Part shown: one piece after another, positions 32,948 to 41,593 of the stretch
How positions within the stretch are numbered: the stretch's first letter is position 1
Layout: each line of letters opens with the position of its first letter
From: Leptolyngbya boryana PCC 6306
GTDB taxonomy: Bacteria > Cyanobacteriota > Cyanobacteriia > Leptolyngbyales > Leptolyngbyaceae
Reading direction: 5' to 3'
DNA length: 64,000 bases
Assembly: GCF_000353285.1 (NCBI RefSeq)
Contig: NZ_KB731324.1
Span: 1,382,577 to 1,446,576, forward strand
Position numbers and translations under genes: made by a program
The notes under the pieces: generated by a model
The model's database searches: none
The model's input: the letters and a program-made list of their open reading frames with translations, nothing else
What the model was told of the DNA's origin: nothing

Positions 32948-33535
32948 ATGCAAACCATTGATCACCTCAACCCATCTGTCCGGCAGCAATATCTCTATTT
33001 GCTGAGCCAGTACGGCAAGCAATCCGCCGAAAACTATCTGCAGGTCGTGAGCAACAGCAAGCCCAACATCCAAAAGCTACCAAAACCCCGAATCGATCAT
33101 TGGTACAAGAAACGCCACAAACATCGCCAAGCCGAGTTGCAAGAATATCTTGACGAGCAGTGGAAAGCGCGACTCAATGTCGTTCTCAAGCCAGGTAAGT
33201 GGTATTCGTATCGCCAAATTAGCGATCGATTAAACGAAACCGAAGGTAGTCATCCCAATCCTGCTGAATTGCGCGATCGCGTAGGCAGACTCGCCAAAAT
33301 CGGCTGGCTCAAGGAAATCAGACCGGGCAACTACAAAATGTTTTCAATTCCAAAGCCGTTTGAGGTTGGCGATCGAGTGATCGAATTCTTCGGCAATCGC
33401 AAGCTGCAACGGCATGGCGAAATCATCGAATTTCGAGAGATTGCCCAAGCAGGCGGAGGAGAAGCGCCCGTGGTTCGATTTGATAACGGTGCGGAAAACT
33501 TCTCTAGTTCTGAGTTTCTAGTTCACGAATTCTGA
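32948..33535 (+). CDS. Winged-helix/KOW-like hypothetical protein
   Basis: 195 residues. The N-terminal half is basic and helical. The middle (VLKPGKWYSYRQISDRL, then LRDRVGRLAKIGWLKEI) looks like a winged helix, and the C-terminal third (FEVGDRVIEFFG, RHGEIIEFRE, PVVRFDNG) like a KOW/SH3 barrel. May bind nucleic acid. Confidence 0.55.
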   Translation: MQTIDHLNPSVRQQYLYLLSQYGKQSAENYLQVVSNSKPNIQKLPKPRIDHWYKKRHKHRQAELQEYLDEQWKARLNVVLKPGKWYSYRQISDRLNETEGSHPNPAELRDRVGRLAKIGWLKEIRPGNYKMFSIPKPFEVGDRVIEFFGNRKLQRHGEIIEFREIAQAGGGEAPVVRFDNGAENFSSSEFLVHEF

Positions 33536-33562
33536 AAACCACAAAATCAAAGGAGCATGATT

Positions 33563-33796
33563 ATGTCAACTTCTGAATCCCCTATCGGCAAACCTGGTGA
33601 ACTGAAAGAAGAGTTCTACGACGAAGCTTGTAGGTTAACTGGCATGACTGACCCGTTTACCGACGATAACGGTAACGCCAAAGCTTACCGACCTGGCTCC
33701 GACGAACCTGAATCTTTGACCCGTGCCTATAACCAATACGTGCAACGCACCCACGGCAGTAAAGGATGGGATTCCGATTACGACCCAGAACAATAG
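33563..33796 (+). CDS. Small acidic hypothetical protein
   Basis: 77 residues starting at the second in-frame ATG behind AAAGGAG. Acidic, probably disordered (TDPFTDDNGNAKAYRPGSDE). Role unknown. Confidence 0.55.
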   Translation: MSTSESPIGKPGELKEEFYDEACRLTGMTDPFTDDNGNAKAYRPGSDEPESLTRAYNQYVQRTHGSKGWDSDYDPEQ

Positions 33797-33870
33797 TGCG
33801 GTTATTCGACTTATCAAAAAGCCCGATCGACAATTTATCGATCGTATCCCTCCAAGCCCACCACAACGCC

Positions 33871-34227
33871 ATGAACCGACATAGAATAACGCAGGTTACG
33901 ATTCTCTCTGCCCTGCAAAAACTCAAAACAATGGACGCTTGGACATTCTGCGATCGCTGGTTCGGCATCGATCAACTTCCCCCACACGAACAAGAAGCAG
34001 CTAGAAACAAGCGCGGCTATCGTGCCCAATGCGTCCGGGTTGTGGCAGCCGTATTGGGACTGCAAGAATCAACAGTTGATGAATGGGGGACAAAGCTAGA
34101 GCGAATGCCCGAAAATCCACACCAAAGAGCGCTCGCCTATGCAGATGTGATTCGTCAGCAAATTCAAGCTACGCAGTCAACCGAGCTACTAGAGCTATAT
34201 CTGAAACACACTAATCCCGAAAATTAA
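33871..34227 (+). CDS. Hypothetical protein
   Basis: 118 residues starting at MNRHRIT. Contains MDAWTFCDRWFGIDQLPP and a helix-rich rest (CVRVVAAVLGLQESTVDEWG), which might be an HTH. Followed by a strong terminator. Confidence 0.55.
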   Translation: MNRHRITQVTILSALQKLKTMDAWTFCDRWFGIDQLPPHEQEAARNKRGYRAQCVRVVAAVLGLQESTVDEWGTKLERMPENPHQRALAYADVIRQQIQATQSTELLELYLKHTNPEN

Positions 34228-34259
34228 TACTCGGTAGTTCCGGGTAAAAGTTGGTTTTT

Positions 34260-34286
34260 AGCCGTCCAAAATGGTGGGCGGTTTTT
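34260..34286 (+). terminator. Rho-independent terminator
   Basis: CCGTCC pairs with GGGCGG around an 8-nt loop, followed by seven T. Confidence 0.8.
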
Positions 34287-34341
34287 TATTGTTCTATTAG
34301 CACGCATTCGCACGGGGTCGCATGACCTCGCATGGCAAAGC

Positions 34342-35001
34342 ATGACAGAGCAAAAATCCCAGTTCGGAAACTCACAATTCAAGATTGGCATGAATGGACG
34401 TAGCGCCCAAATCGCCAGCACGCTTGCACAACAGTTCGGAGTCGATCCCAATCTGATTGGGCTTGCCACTCCTGAACTCTCAAACGAGCTTCGCATTAGA
34501 GCAAACAACATGCGCCAGCAAGTTGAAATCTCAAAAGCTGTCGTCGAATCCATCAAAATGATTGCAGAATGCCAAGCGCAAATCGAGGCACTTCGCAAAG
34601 AGGCAATCGAAGCAACGATGCAGCGACGGCAAGAAATTGAAAAGATGTCGTCACAGCTAGAAATCGCGATCGAGAAACACGAGCAGACACTGAAGAAAAT
34701 TCAGCAAGACACAACCCACGGCGTTCGACTTGCACAACGTAAAGGCTCGCTTGATCTCAAGGCTGGAACAAACAAATTCAAACTGGAACTTCAGGCAATG
34801 CGGAAAGTTGCGATCGCGAAAATGCGTGTTGATCGCGAGATTTCCAAGCAGAAAGTTTCGGCAGATGTTGAGCGCATCAAGCAGCAGCCAGAGGAAGCGA
34901 AAGCAAAATCTGAAGATCGTCGTGACTTTGCCAACTTCATTAACGGCAGAACCACAAGCTACACCCCAAAAGCCGCATCATCTAGAGCCATCTTTAACTG
35001 A
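34342..35001 (+). CDS. Coiled-coil hypothetical protein
   Basis: 219 residues; a long coiled coil covers about 60-190 with many charged residues. The N-terminus (IASTLAQQFGVDPNLIG) is conserved-looking. No membrane span. It precedes a run of membrane genes and may be a scaffold for them. Confidence 0.6.
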   Translation: MTEQKSQFGNSQFKIGMNGRSAQIASTLAQQFGVDPNLIGLATPELSNELRIRANNMRQQVEISKAVVESIKMIAECQAQIEALRKEAIEATMQRRQEIEKMSSQLEIAIEKHEQTLKKIQQDTTHGVRLAQRKGSLDLKAGTNKFKLELQAMRKVAIAKMRVDREISKQKVSADVERIKQQPEEAKAKSEDRRDFANFINGRTTSYTPKAASSRAIFN

Positions 35002-35050
35002 GGACTGATCGATGCGCTGGTTCACGTTCAACTGTAGGAGACATTTACCT

Positions 35051-35299
35051 GTGAGACTCAAAATCGAATTAACCGTAGATGAAATCAAAGAAGCGTTGAA
35101 GCGTTACGTTGCCGACAAAATCACGATCGCTGAGTATCGCCCAGGCGATGTGCAGTTTATTTACGACGGTCAGGAAGATCCAGACGAATACGTTGCCCAA
35201 ACAATTGATGGAGCATTCGTAGTTTTGGAGCACTCAAAACTTAAGTTACTGCCATCTTCAGAAGAAGTGCTGGCTCCTGAAGGATGGAGGTCTGTTTAG
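35051..35299 (+). CDS. Small hypothetical protein
   Basis: 82 residues from GTG at 35051, with GGAG 12 nt upstream; earlier ATG lacks a site. LTVDEIKEALKRYVADKI suggests a helical start, then a small beta part. Overlaps the next start as TAGTG. Confidence 0.5.
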   Translation: MRLKIELTVDEIKEALKRYVADKITIAEYRPGDVQFIYDGQEDPDEYVAQTIDGAFVVLEHSKLKLLPSSEEVLAPEGWRSV

Positions 35300-35778
35300 T
35301 GCTTGACAATGACGACTACAACGATCCGCCTTTCTACTATGATCCTCGCGCATTCAGGACGGGCAATTCGTTCTTAGTACCCGGTGGCGATTGGGAAGTT
35401 GAAAACACTTCAACTCCTCAGACTTTCTTTTCGATGTTTCGAGGAGTTTCGAGAATCTGTCTGTATCTCTCGATCGGACTGTTCTCAACCTTTGCGGCTC
35501 GGCTGTTTGGGTTGCTACCGGGATATTTAATTTTGGTCGCACTTGCGATCGCAGGGTGCATTATCTACATCTCCCTCAGTCGAAACACCTCAGAACGCAT
35601 CTTTGCCGCAATTGTGATGGTGAGTGCGATTCTCGGCATTGTTGGCGGATCGTGGGATGCCATTTATGCAACATTCGCCACATCCAGCGGGCAAAAACTC
35701 GGCTTACAAATCTCGATCGTCAGTGCCGTTCTCTCTGGCACAGTCGGTCTGACCTTACTGTTTCGGAGACGGCGATAA
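35299..35778 (+). CDS. Membrane protein with four predicted spans
   Basis: 159 residues, GTG start. An acidic soluble N-terminus (about 1-50) leads into four hydrophobic segments, closing with a basic RRRR tail. It abuts the ATPase gene directly. Confidence 0.6.
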   Translation: MLDNDDYNDPPFYYDPRAFRTGNSFLVPGGDWEVENTSTPQTFFSMFRGVSRICLYLSIGLFSTFAARLFGLLPGYLILVALAIAGCIIYISLSRNTSERIFAAIVMVSAILGIVGGSWDAIYATFATSSGQKLGLQISIVSAVLSGTVGLTLLFRRRR

Positions 35779-37119
35779 ATGTTAGCTCCTCAAGTTCCTC
35801 AAAACATCCGCACTCAAGCAAATGGCGACAGACTTCGGCGTTGGCATGTGATTGCGGCATTTGTGATTGGACTGCTCGGCATTTTAGGCGGAGTTGGTTC
35901 ACTATCGAGCCAGGAAAAATCGAAAGGAATGCTGTTTGCCTCAATGTTTTGTTCTGGGGTTAGCGTTGGAGCATTTGCCCTAGCGATCGCAGCTTCCCAG
36001 GAAGTTGAGAAAGCCGAGAAAATTGAGGAGCGATTTCGCCAGCAAGAAGAAGATGCCGCATTCTTACAAAATCAAGCGATTACTCAAGCGAACGTCCAGC
36101 GATTACAGCTACGTGAAGGAGCAAAATTACAAGTCGATGAACTGATTGCAGAAGATGATGCTCGGAAATATTACGCCGATCATCTCGGAGTTGATCCAGC
36201 CGATATCTATGACGCTGAGATTGACGAGTCGGAAGAAGTTGATTACGAAGAGGCTACGCTGAAAGCAGAGCCGAAGCAAGTCGAAACAAAGCCTGTCGAA
36301 ACCGCTCCCGCTCCAACTGAACCCGTTACTGTCCAACCGACTCCGATTGCTTCTCAGCCTGGATTGTGTCAGGCACTCGATGAAATTGTCGTGACTGACA
36401 TTTCGACCGTGTTTGCTTCTGCAACTGGCACGGGCAAGAGTGTGAGCGAGGCTTATATTCTCGATCGTTTATTTGCTCGTCATCCTCAGATTGAAGCGTG
36501 GGTGATTGCTCAAAAAAATGATTCGTTCTGTGGATTGCGGGAAAAGCATCGCACATCGCTATTCGATCCAATCGAGCCGATTGCCTCATTTGGTGCGATC
36601 GATGAAGTCTACGGCATTTTCAACAAGCGTCGTCAGATGCCCGAATCTGCCCGGTCTGTCTTCAAATCTCAGCCTGTCCGATTAATTCTGTCCGATTGGC
36701 ACTCCATCTGGGACACAGTGAAGGATGAGAAGTGGTACAAGTCCAACTACGCCAAGAAGCTCTCAACGCTTGTCACAGTGGGCAGAGAAATGAACGTCTG
36801 CTTAATCGTAGACACCCAGAGCTACAACGTTGCATCACTGGGGATTACCGAAGATGCCAACATCCGAAGCAATCTCAACATTCTGTGCCAAGGCTATAGC
36901 TGGATTGACGAAGAAGGACGGCAGCGCGGTGACTGGAATATGATCACCAACCTGCTGAAGAACCGCTATCTTGTCCCCACGAATAGCGATCGATTACTGG
37001 AAGAACTTGAACAACTCAAGAAACAATCAGTCGAACAGAAAACACCAGTGATATTCAGTTCGATTGGAAATAAGTTACAGCTTTTGCCGAATCTGACCGC
37101 CTTCAAATCCCAGAAGTAG
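35779..37119 (+). CDS. Membrane-anchored FtsK/HerA-like ATPase
   Basis: 446 residues. Two spans near 24-43 and 50-72, then a coiled coil, an acidic Pro-rich linker and a RecA-type ATPase (from about 200). Walker A is SATGTGKS, Walker B-like RLILSDWHSIW. TVGREMNVCLIVDTQSYNV would be the sensor region. The plan (two spans plus ATPase) is that of VirD4/FtsK-type DNA pumps. No relaxase or type IV secretion gene is in the window, so the substrate is unknown. Confidence 0.7.
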   Translation: MLAPQVPQNIRTQANGDRLRRWHVIAAFVIGLLGILGGVGSLSSQEKSKGMLFASMFCSGVSVGAFALAIAASQEVEKAEKIEERFRQQEEDAAFLQNQAITQANVQRLQLREGAKLQVDELIAEDDARKYYADHLGVDPADIYDAEIDESEEVDYEEATLKAEPKQVETKPVETAPAPTEPVTVQPTPIASQPGLCQALDEIVVTDISTVFASATGTGKSVSEAYILDRLFARHPQIEAWVIAQKNDSFCGLREKHRTSLFDPIEPIASFGAIDEVYGIFNKRRQMPESARSVFKSQPVRLILSDWHSIWDTVKDEKWYKSNYAKKLSTLVTVGREMNVCLIVDTQSYNVASLGITEDANIRSNLNILCQGYSWIDEEGRQRGDWNMITNLLKNRYLVPTNSDRLLEELEQLKKQSVEQKTPVIFSSIGNKLQLLPNLTAFKSQK

Positions 37120-37136
37120 AACGTCATTCTACTTTT
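37114..37136 (+). terminator. Terminator overlapping the ATPase stop
   Basis: AAGTAGAA-cgtca-TTCTACTT, an 8-bp perfect stem that contains the TAG stop, followed by TT. The short T run makes it weak. Confidence 0.5.
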
Positions 37137-37247
37137 CCTGACCTCAAATCGTTAAAACCCTTGAGCTTGAATCGTTATGTCAAATTATCGAGTCACGATC
37201 TCATTCTACTTTTGCTCTCGGTTGCGCTGGAATTGATTGCTTTCATC

Positions 37248-37291
37248 TAGAACGCACTAGAACGCTTTCACCCCTAGAACGATTAGAACGC
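37248..37291 (+). repeat. Four TAGAACG repeats before the 37298 gene
   Basis: TAGAACG starts at 37248, 37258, 37275 and 37284 (spacings 10, 17, 9). TCATTCTACTTTT also occurs twice (37124 and 37200). Repeats directly before a start codon suggest a protein-binding leader or operator. Confidence 0.5.
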
Positions 37292-37297
37292 CCTCGA

Positions 37298-37687
37298 ATG
37301 TTTAGACGCAAGCCAAAAGACCCTTTGCCACATTTGCCACCTGTTTCGACGGTGGATATAGAAGATTTCACGCAGTTTACCCGGCGCGAAATTGCCGAGA
37401 TGTTTGGCAATATCGATCCCTCGATCGTTTCCAAAGACTGCGCGGTGCTCGGCATCAAACCCTATGAAAAAGTCCCAAAATCCGACATCTGGAGTTTGTA
37501 CGTGATGCAGTGCTTTCGCCGCGTCAAGCCGTTCGGACATCGTAAAGAGTTGGTTGATTTATGCCTAACTCAAGGCGATGAAGCGGCGCTGGTATACGTT
37601 CAGTTAGCGGGTGGATCTCGTGAAGACTGCGATCTCTTAATCGAAAATTTCATCGCCCAAAAACAAACTAAACCTTTGATCGCGTAG
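37298..37687 (+). CDS. Hypothetical protein with HTH-like middle
   Basis: 129 residues. FTRREIAEMFGNIDPSIVSKD may be an HTH. The C-terminal half is helical. It may bind the TAGAACG repeats in front of it. Confidence 0.5.
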   Translation: MFRRKPKDPLPHLPPVSTVDIEDFTQFTRREIAEMFGNIDPSIVSKDCAVLGIKPYEKVPKSDIWSLYVMQCFRRVKPFGHRKELVDLCLTQGDEAALVYVQLAGGSREDCDLLIENFIAQKQTKPLIA

Positions 37688-37697
37688 GAGAAATTGA

Positions 37698-38006
37698 ATG
37701 TCTGAATTAGTTAAAACCCAACAAAACAAACCTGTTAAGAAACGCACTCCCAAAACTTTACCGACTGAAGTTGCTGAAGTTCCTGAAATCCAGTCTGAAG
37801 AGGGTACGCTTTCGGACGTGGCAATCATGGCAGCGGATGCCGAGTTTGCTACCGCAGTTCAAGCTTATGACAATCGCTATGCCGAGAATCTGAAACGATT
37901 CGGACTTCACGTTCGCAATCGCCAGAAACAAGTAGTTAGTGGTTTCAAAGAGCAAATCCAAAATTCTTACGGCATTGACGAGGCTGCAATCTATGGCGAT
38001 GACTGA
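37698..38006 (+). CDS. Hypothetical protein
   Basis: 102 residues: a basic, Pro-rich N-terminus (KPVKKRTPKTLPTEV) and a helical C-terminus with an acidic end. Follows its neighbour by 10 bp. Confidence 0.55.
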   Translation: MSELVKTQQNKPVKKRTPKTLPTEVAEVPEIQSEEGTLSDVAIMAADAEFATAVQAYDNRYAENLKRFGLHVRNRQKQVVSGFKEQIQNSYGIDEAAIYGDD

Positions 38007-38016
38007 GAGGCAGGTA

Positions 38017-38286
38017 ATGCAGGTCGAATTCACTCTTTCTGAAGATGGGCGATTGTTTTATCGCGGCTGCTCTGATCCTGAAATCATCTACGAGCTGTCA
38101 TGCCGTGCAGCAGAGCAAGCAAGAGCCTACCAAAAGTTTCAGACTCGGCAAGACCCGATCGCACTCTGCTTAGTTGGGCTTGCCGCTTCAATTCTGCTTG
38201 CACTGGCTTATCAAATTGTGAGCCGACCCGCTCCGGAGTACACCCCACGCTATCAAAACTATGCAGCGCCAAATCGCATCCTCTAA
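38017..38286 (+). CDS. Single-span membrane protein
   Basis: About 89 residues from the ATG at 38017 behind GAGG; earlier ATG codons at 37993 and 37999 overlap the previous gene. A soluble N-terminus, then one span (IALCLVGLAASILLALAYQIV). Part of a string of small membrane genes. Confidence 0.55.
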   Translation: MQVEFTLSEDGRLFYRGCSDPEIIYELSCRAAEQARAYQKFQTRQDPIALCLVGLAASILLALAYQIVSRPAPEYTPRYQNYAAPNRIL

Positions 38287-38614
38287 GTCGCCCGCTCGAT
38301 ATCATGGATCGCCGTTACCGACCTATCGTTATGAGCCTTGTTATCGAATGGCGTGGAACCTAAATCAAATCCCTCGCAAGGCAAAGCGAATTGCCTTAGA
38401 AGTCAGTGCGATCGCCGCATTGTCATTCACGCTTGCGACCGTTCTTGCCGCCAACAGTGACGATTTACGCAACTATCGCGCTTACTTTCTTTCAACCGCT
38501 AAAGATTGTGCAATCGTCTCTGTGGTCGGCTTCGGTCTGTATCGCATTCTCGGTGCAATGTATGGAAAACCTCAAGCAAAATCTAGAGATTCCGACTCTG
38601 GACATTGGAATTAG
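38261..38614 (+). CDS. Two-span membrane protein
   Basis: 117 residues, overlapping the previous gene by 26 bp. Two spans at about 48-63 and 80-100, basic N-terminus. Function unknown. Confidence 0.5.
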   Translation: MQRQIASSKSPARYHGSPLPTYRYEPCYRMAWNLNQIPRKAKRIALEVSAIAALSFTLATVLAANSDDLRNYRAYFLSTAKDCAIVSVVGFGLYRILGAMYGKPQAKSRDSDSGHWN

Positions 38615-38936
38615 TCAGGATCTCGAACTTGGGAAAATGGTTGCTGATGCCAAAGTCGCAGCAATGCGGCAAGGATTCGACGATCGCTATTCTCAAGGTG
38701 TGACTGGGTTCTTTACGGCTCAATGCTCAACCGAGGCAGATCACGCTGTTGGAGTGTATGCGGCTGCTCTGAGACTGGAAGAACGGAGACAGACTTTGAT
38801 CACGATCTCTATTCAGACGGGATTATTTAGCATCGTTTCTGGCTGTACGGCTCTGCTTGTTGGATTCAGTCCGGTTCAATCCGCGATCGTGGTTTTCCCT
38901 TCAACCATTGCTGCAATCTGTGTTTCAAAACGATGA
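38562..38936 (+). CDS. Two-span membrane protein
   Basis: 124 residues from the ATG at 38562, overlapping the previous gene by 53 bp. Soluble N-terminal 80 residues, then two spans (ISIQTGLFSIVSGCTALLVG and AIVVFPSTIAAICV). ATGA-coupled to the next gene. Confidence 0.55.
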   Translation: MENLKQNLEIPTLDIGISQDLELGKMVADAKVAAMRQGFDDRYSQGVTGFFTAQCSTEADHAVGVYAAALRLEERRQTLITISIQTGLFSIVSGCTALLVGFSPVQSAIVVFPSTIAAICVSKR

Positions 38937-39322
38937 ATCAATACTCAAGCTATATCAACTCGCAAGAATGGCGATCGAAGCATCCAATCTGGCTTAGGCA
39001 GGCACATAATACTTGCTCAATGCTGCCCTGGCTCTACATCGGCAAAGTGAAAGGCAAGCATCACGCCTACAACATGCACCATACGCACTATCGCAATTTG
39101 GGGCGTGAGCAACTTTGGATCGATGTTGTGCCACTGTCCAAATTTGCTCACGACTGGATCATTCACGGGATTTTGAGTGGTTTCAAACGTCCATCGCAGC
39201 AACGAAACTATCCCAACATGCCGCAGCGAGTTGCTCACGCTTGGTGTCGATTGCCGTTGCTGCTGAAGTGGATTGCTATTTGCGCGATCGTGCTTCTGTT
39301 TGGAATCTCTGTGTTTCTTTAG
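38933..39322 (+). CDS. HNH-like protein with C-terminal membrane span
   Basis: 129 residues. HHTHYRNLGREQLWIDVVPL then FAHDWIIHG follows the HNH endonuclease plan (H-H...Y...G.E...D..PL...H...H) but lacks the zinc cysteines. A span follows (LLKWIAICAIVLLFGISVF). A membrane-tethered nuclease-like protein is unusual. Confidence 0.55.
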   Translation: MNQYSSYINSQEWRSKHPIWLRQAHNTCSMLPWLYIGKVKGKHHAYNMHHTHYRNLGREQLWIDVVPLSKFAHDWIIHGILSGFKRPSQQRNYPNMPQRVAHAWCRLPLLLKWIAICAIVLLFGISVFL

Positions 39323-39624
39323 CGCGATCGCTGTGCCCAAACTCTCAGCTTTTCCAAGTCCAATCGCCCCAAAAAATCAAGCAACTCTTCCTGCATCAAT
39401 GCTAGATACAGCGCATGACAAAGCGATTCAACGTATGAATCTCTCCAAATCCGCGAAATATCCGTCTCTAGCGGTACTTCCAGCCTGCGAAAATTGCGGA
39501 TAAATGCTGCTAATTGTGCGATCGGCTGCTCTCCACACAGCGCCACTGCTTTAATAATTTCAACCAAGACATCATCAGAAAAGTCTCCCGGTGTGACAGC
39601 CAGGAGCGAAACTGTTTCGGGCAT
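39319..39624 (-). CDS. Helical hypothetical protein
   Basis: 101 residues, helical (VEIIKAVALCGEQPIAQLAAFI). It converges with the rightward membrane genes (4-bp overlap of ends) and diverges from the gene at 39722. No family recognised. Confidence 0.5.
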   Translation of the reverse strand: MPETVSLLAVTPGDFSDDVLVEIIKAVALCGEQPIAQLAAFIRNFRRLEVPLETDISRIWRDSYVESLCHALYLALMQEELLDFLGRLDLEKLRVWAQRSR

Positions 39625-39721
39625 CTCTACTACTCATCGTCGATCGGAACTCCAAAGAAATTTTTTAAATATTTTTCGAGAGGTTGCCCAAAATCGAGTG
39701 AATCACACATCTGTGCAGCAG

Positions 39722-40378
39722 ATGAGGGGCTTGCGATCGAGTCGAGTAGGCAATGCGATTCAGGGAATTCTTGAGTATCGGATTCTATTATTGCGGATGT
39801 TTGAGCGGATTTCCACGGACGATCGTCGAATTTTTGATACGGTTGGTTTCAAACTATTACGCAGAGAGTTGCCTTGCCTCGATCGCGCAGATCTTTGCCG
39901 CATCGAACAGACTCTGATGATTTTTGTCGATACCGAAATCGGGCTAGATTCGGCAGAAATCGAGCAAATTTGGCTAAAAACAGGCTGTACGATCGCGCAA
40001 GTCTGGATTGGCGATGTATTATCAGAGACGATCGCTACTCAACCTGTGTCTATGCCAGTCGCAACAGAAACTCAAGTCTCCGCTAAACCCGCTCGATCCG
40101 CTACACCGAAAACCGCTCCAAAGTCGCCCGAATTGATCAGCATCGACGAACTCTCTACCCAGATTAGTTCCGTTACTGGGAGAGATGCCAAAACTGTTCG
40201 GACTGAAATCATGGCAATGAATCCAACGATTTATGTCGATGCCAGCACTGCTACAGCCGCGATCGACAATTCGATCAAAGCGTTAGAAGCAATGCGATCG
40301 CGCTTCAATGTATCGAAAGCTCCAACGCGCACTACAGCGAAGAAACCTGCTGCGAAACGCGGGTCGAAAAAAGTCTAA
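39722..40378 (+). CDS. Hypothetical protein
   Basis: 218 residues taking the ATG at 39722; the frame is open much further upstream but runs over the divergent gene. A helical N-terminal domain (FERISTDDRRIFDTVGFKLLR), a Pro/Ala/Thr linker, a second helical domain (ISIDELSTQISSVTG) and a Lys-rich tail. The end is marked by a terminator shared with the virion block. Confidence 0.5.
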   Translation: MRGLRSSRVGNAIQGILEYRILLLRMFERISTDDRRIFDTVGFKLLRRELPCLDRADLCRIEQTLMIFVDTEIGLDSAEIEQIWLKTGCTIAQVWIGDVLSETIATQPVSMPVATETQVSAKPARSATPKTAPKSPELISIDELSTQISSVTGRDAKTVRTEIMAMNPTIYVDASTATAAIDNSIKALEAMRSRFNVSKAPTRTTAKKPAAKRGSKKV

Positions 40379-40403
40379 GTTTGCTTGTCGCAAAGTAGAA
40401 GCT

Positions 40404-40428
40404 CAGCCGCTTGCGAGGGCGGCTTTTT
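40404..40428 (+). terminator. Terminator between converging modules
   Basis: AGCCGC-ttgcgagg-GCGGCT followed by six T on the plus strand. Confidence 0.8.
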
Positions 40429-40434
40429 TGTCGG

Positions 40435-40812
40435 TTACTCAGGAATACCAGCTATTGAGCGGCTTCTAGAAACAGGGCGATAACTTCCACTTGCCCCGGC
40501 ATAGGTGATTGTTTCACTGATTGAAGATCCAACCGTTGTTGACGAATATGTGATCTCGGTTAGCCTTTCGTCGGCGGTTCCTGCGTCAGCATAGACATAA
40601 ACAATTCCCAGATCATTAGCATTCATGATCTGAGTGTAGGTTGTTTCTGTGCTTCCGCCTCCCCCACCAGGACTACCACCCTGCTCGATCGCGCTTTGCA
40701 TCTCAACCAAGGCTTGGATCGACAAACTAACCAGTGCGCCGATGTCGTTGACACTGAGATTGCCAAGCTGCTTATGAACTTGCTCTATTTGTTCTGGGGT
40801 AGGAAGTGCCAT
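40435..40812 (-). CDS. Phage structural protein, possible head decoration
   Basis: 125 residues. A helical N-terminus (TPEQIEQVHKQLGNLSVNDI) leads through a Gly linker (GGSPGGGGGS) into a beta-rich domain (YADAGTADERLTEITYSST). Such fibre- or decoration-like plans occur next to connector genes. TAATG overlap with the gene before it. Last gene of the virion block. Confidence 0.55.
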   Translation of the reverse strand: MALPTPEQIEQVHKQLGNLSVNDIGALVSLSIQALVEMQSAIEQGGSPGGGGGSTETTYTQIMNANDLGIVYVYADAGTADERLTEITYSSTTVGSSISETITYAGASGSYRPVSRSRSIAGIPE

Positions 40813-41177
40813 TAGCCTAATCTCAAAGAATTACAGGAACGATCGCCAGCACGAATGCTGGTGTAGGGAAACAAAGCTTTTTGCAGAGTGCGAATCGATT
40901 TTTGGTAGCGCAGTGAGTAGCCGTCACGATCGATGTTCGACGGATCTAAATCGAGGTCAGAGTACTTCTGCAAGATTTCTCCCACTCGCTGCACCATTGT
41001 TTCGTCAGAATCAATGAGATCGATAGCTGCTAAAAGGCGCGTCTGCAATTCCACAAACGCCTCCGCGATCATCGGAACGGTGCGCGTATAAACATCGCCC
41101 GCGATCGCGGTTTGGTTGCTGTATGGGATGCCGTAAATCTCATGCAGCAAATGTTTGTGTTGATCAGATAGCGGCAT
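40812..41177 (-). CDS. Phage connector-region hypothetical protein
   Basis: 121 residues, helical. The place after the coat gene and overlapping two neighbours fits a head-completion or head-tail connector protein. Contains YSLRYQKSIRTLQKAL. Family not recognised. Confidence 0.5.
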   Translation of the reverse strand: MPLSDQHKHLLHEIYGIPYSNQTAIAGDVYTRTVPMIAEAFVELQTRLLAAIDLIDSDETMVQRVGEILQKYSDLDLDPSNIDRDGYSLRYQKSIRTLQKALFPYTSIRAGDRSCNSLRLG

Positions 41178-41541
41178 CGAAACTCACTTTGGGTTCGAGT
41201 TGGATGCGATCGAGTTCAGGGAATCTCTCGCACAGATCCTCGATCGACGAGTAAGGACGTGCGGCAATCACTTTTTTAGCGATCGCGGTTGTTATTCCCG
41301 GTAACTTCGACAACTGAGCAAGGCTTGCTGTGTTGACGTTGATTCGGGCATCGATTTGTTCTGGGGGAACGACCGGAACAGGTTGAACTGTGGTCGATAT
41401 CGGGATCTGCTTGTTTGGAACAGATAAGACATCAGGCGCAGTCTCGCGATAGCCATCTTTCAGGCATCGTCTAACTTCGGTCGGAGGAATCGATCTCGGT
41501 TCCCAGTTCGGCGGAGCGTAAAGAATTGGCATGATGAGCAT
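41164..41541 (-). CDS. Helix-hairpin-helix protein in the connector region
   Basis: 125 residues. The C-terminal half is a ComEA-like HhH motif (INVNTASLAQLSKLPGIT, then AIAKKVIAARPY and SIEDLCERFP), which binds DNA without sequence specificity. A DNA-binding motif at the portal or neck would be notable. Confidence 0.7.
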   Translation of the reverse strand: MLIMPILYAPPNWEPRSIPPTEVRRCLKDGYRETAPDVLSVPNKQIPISTTVQPVPVVPPEQIDARINVNTASLAQLSKLPGITTAIAKKVIAARPYSSIEDLCERFPELDRIQLEPKVSFDAAI

Positions 41542-41546
41542 GTGAT

Positions 41547-41584
41547 AAAAGAGGAAATCCCGCGCAGGATGAGAACTGCGCGGG
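41547..41584 (-). terminator. Terminator after the coat gene
   Basis: CCCGCGCA and TGCGCGGG form an 8-bp stem with a 10-nt loop; on the minus strand TTTCCTCTTTT follows. It would lower expression of the downstream connector genes relative to coat. Confidence 0.75.
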
Positions 41585-41593
41585 TTGAGCTAA

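Noticed and set aside
41559-41584. An eleventh leader element (CCCGCGCA...TGCGCGGG)
   Set aside because: It lacks GGAnnG and ATGC ends, has a long perfect stem followed by a T-rich stretch, and follows the coat gene; it is a terminator.
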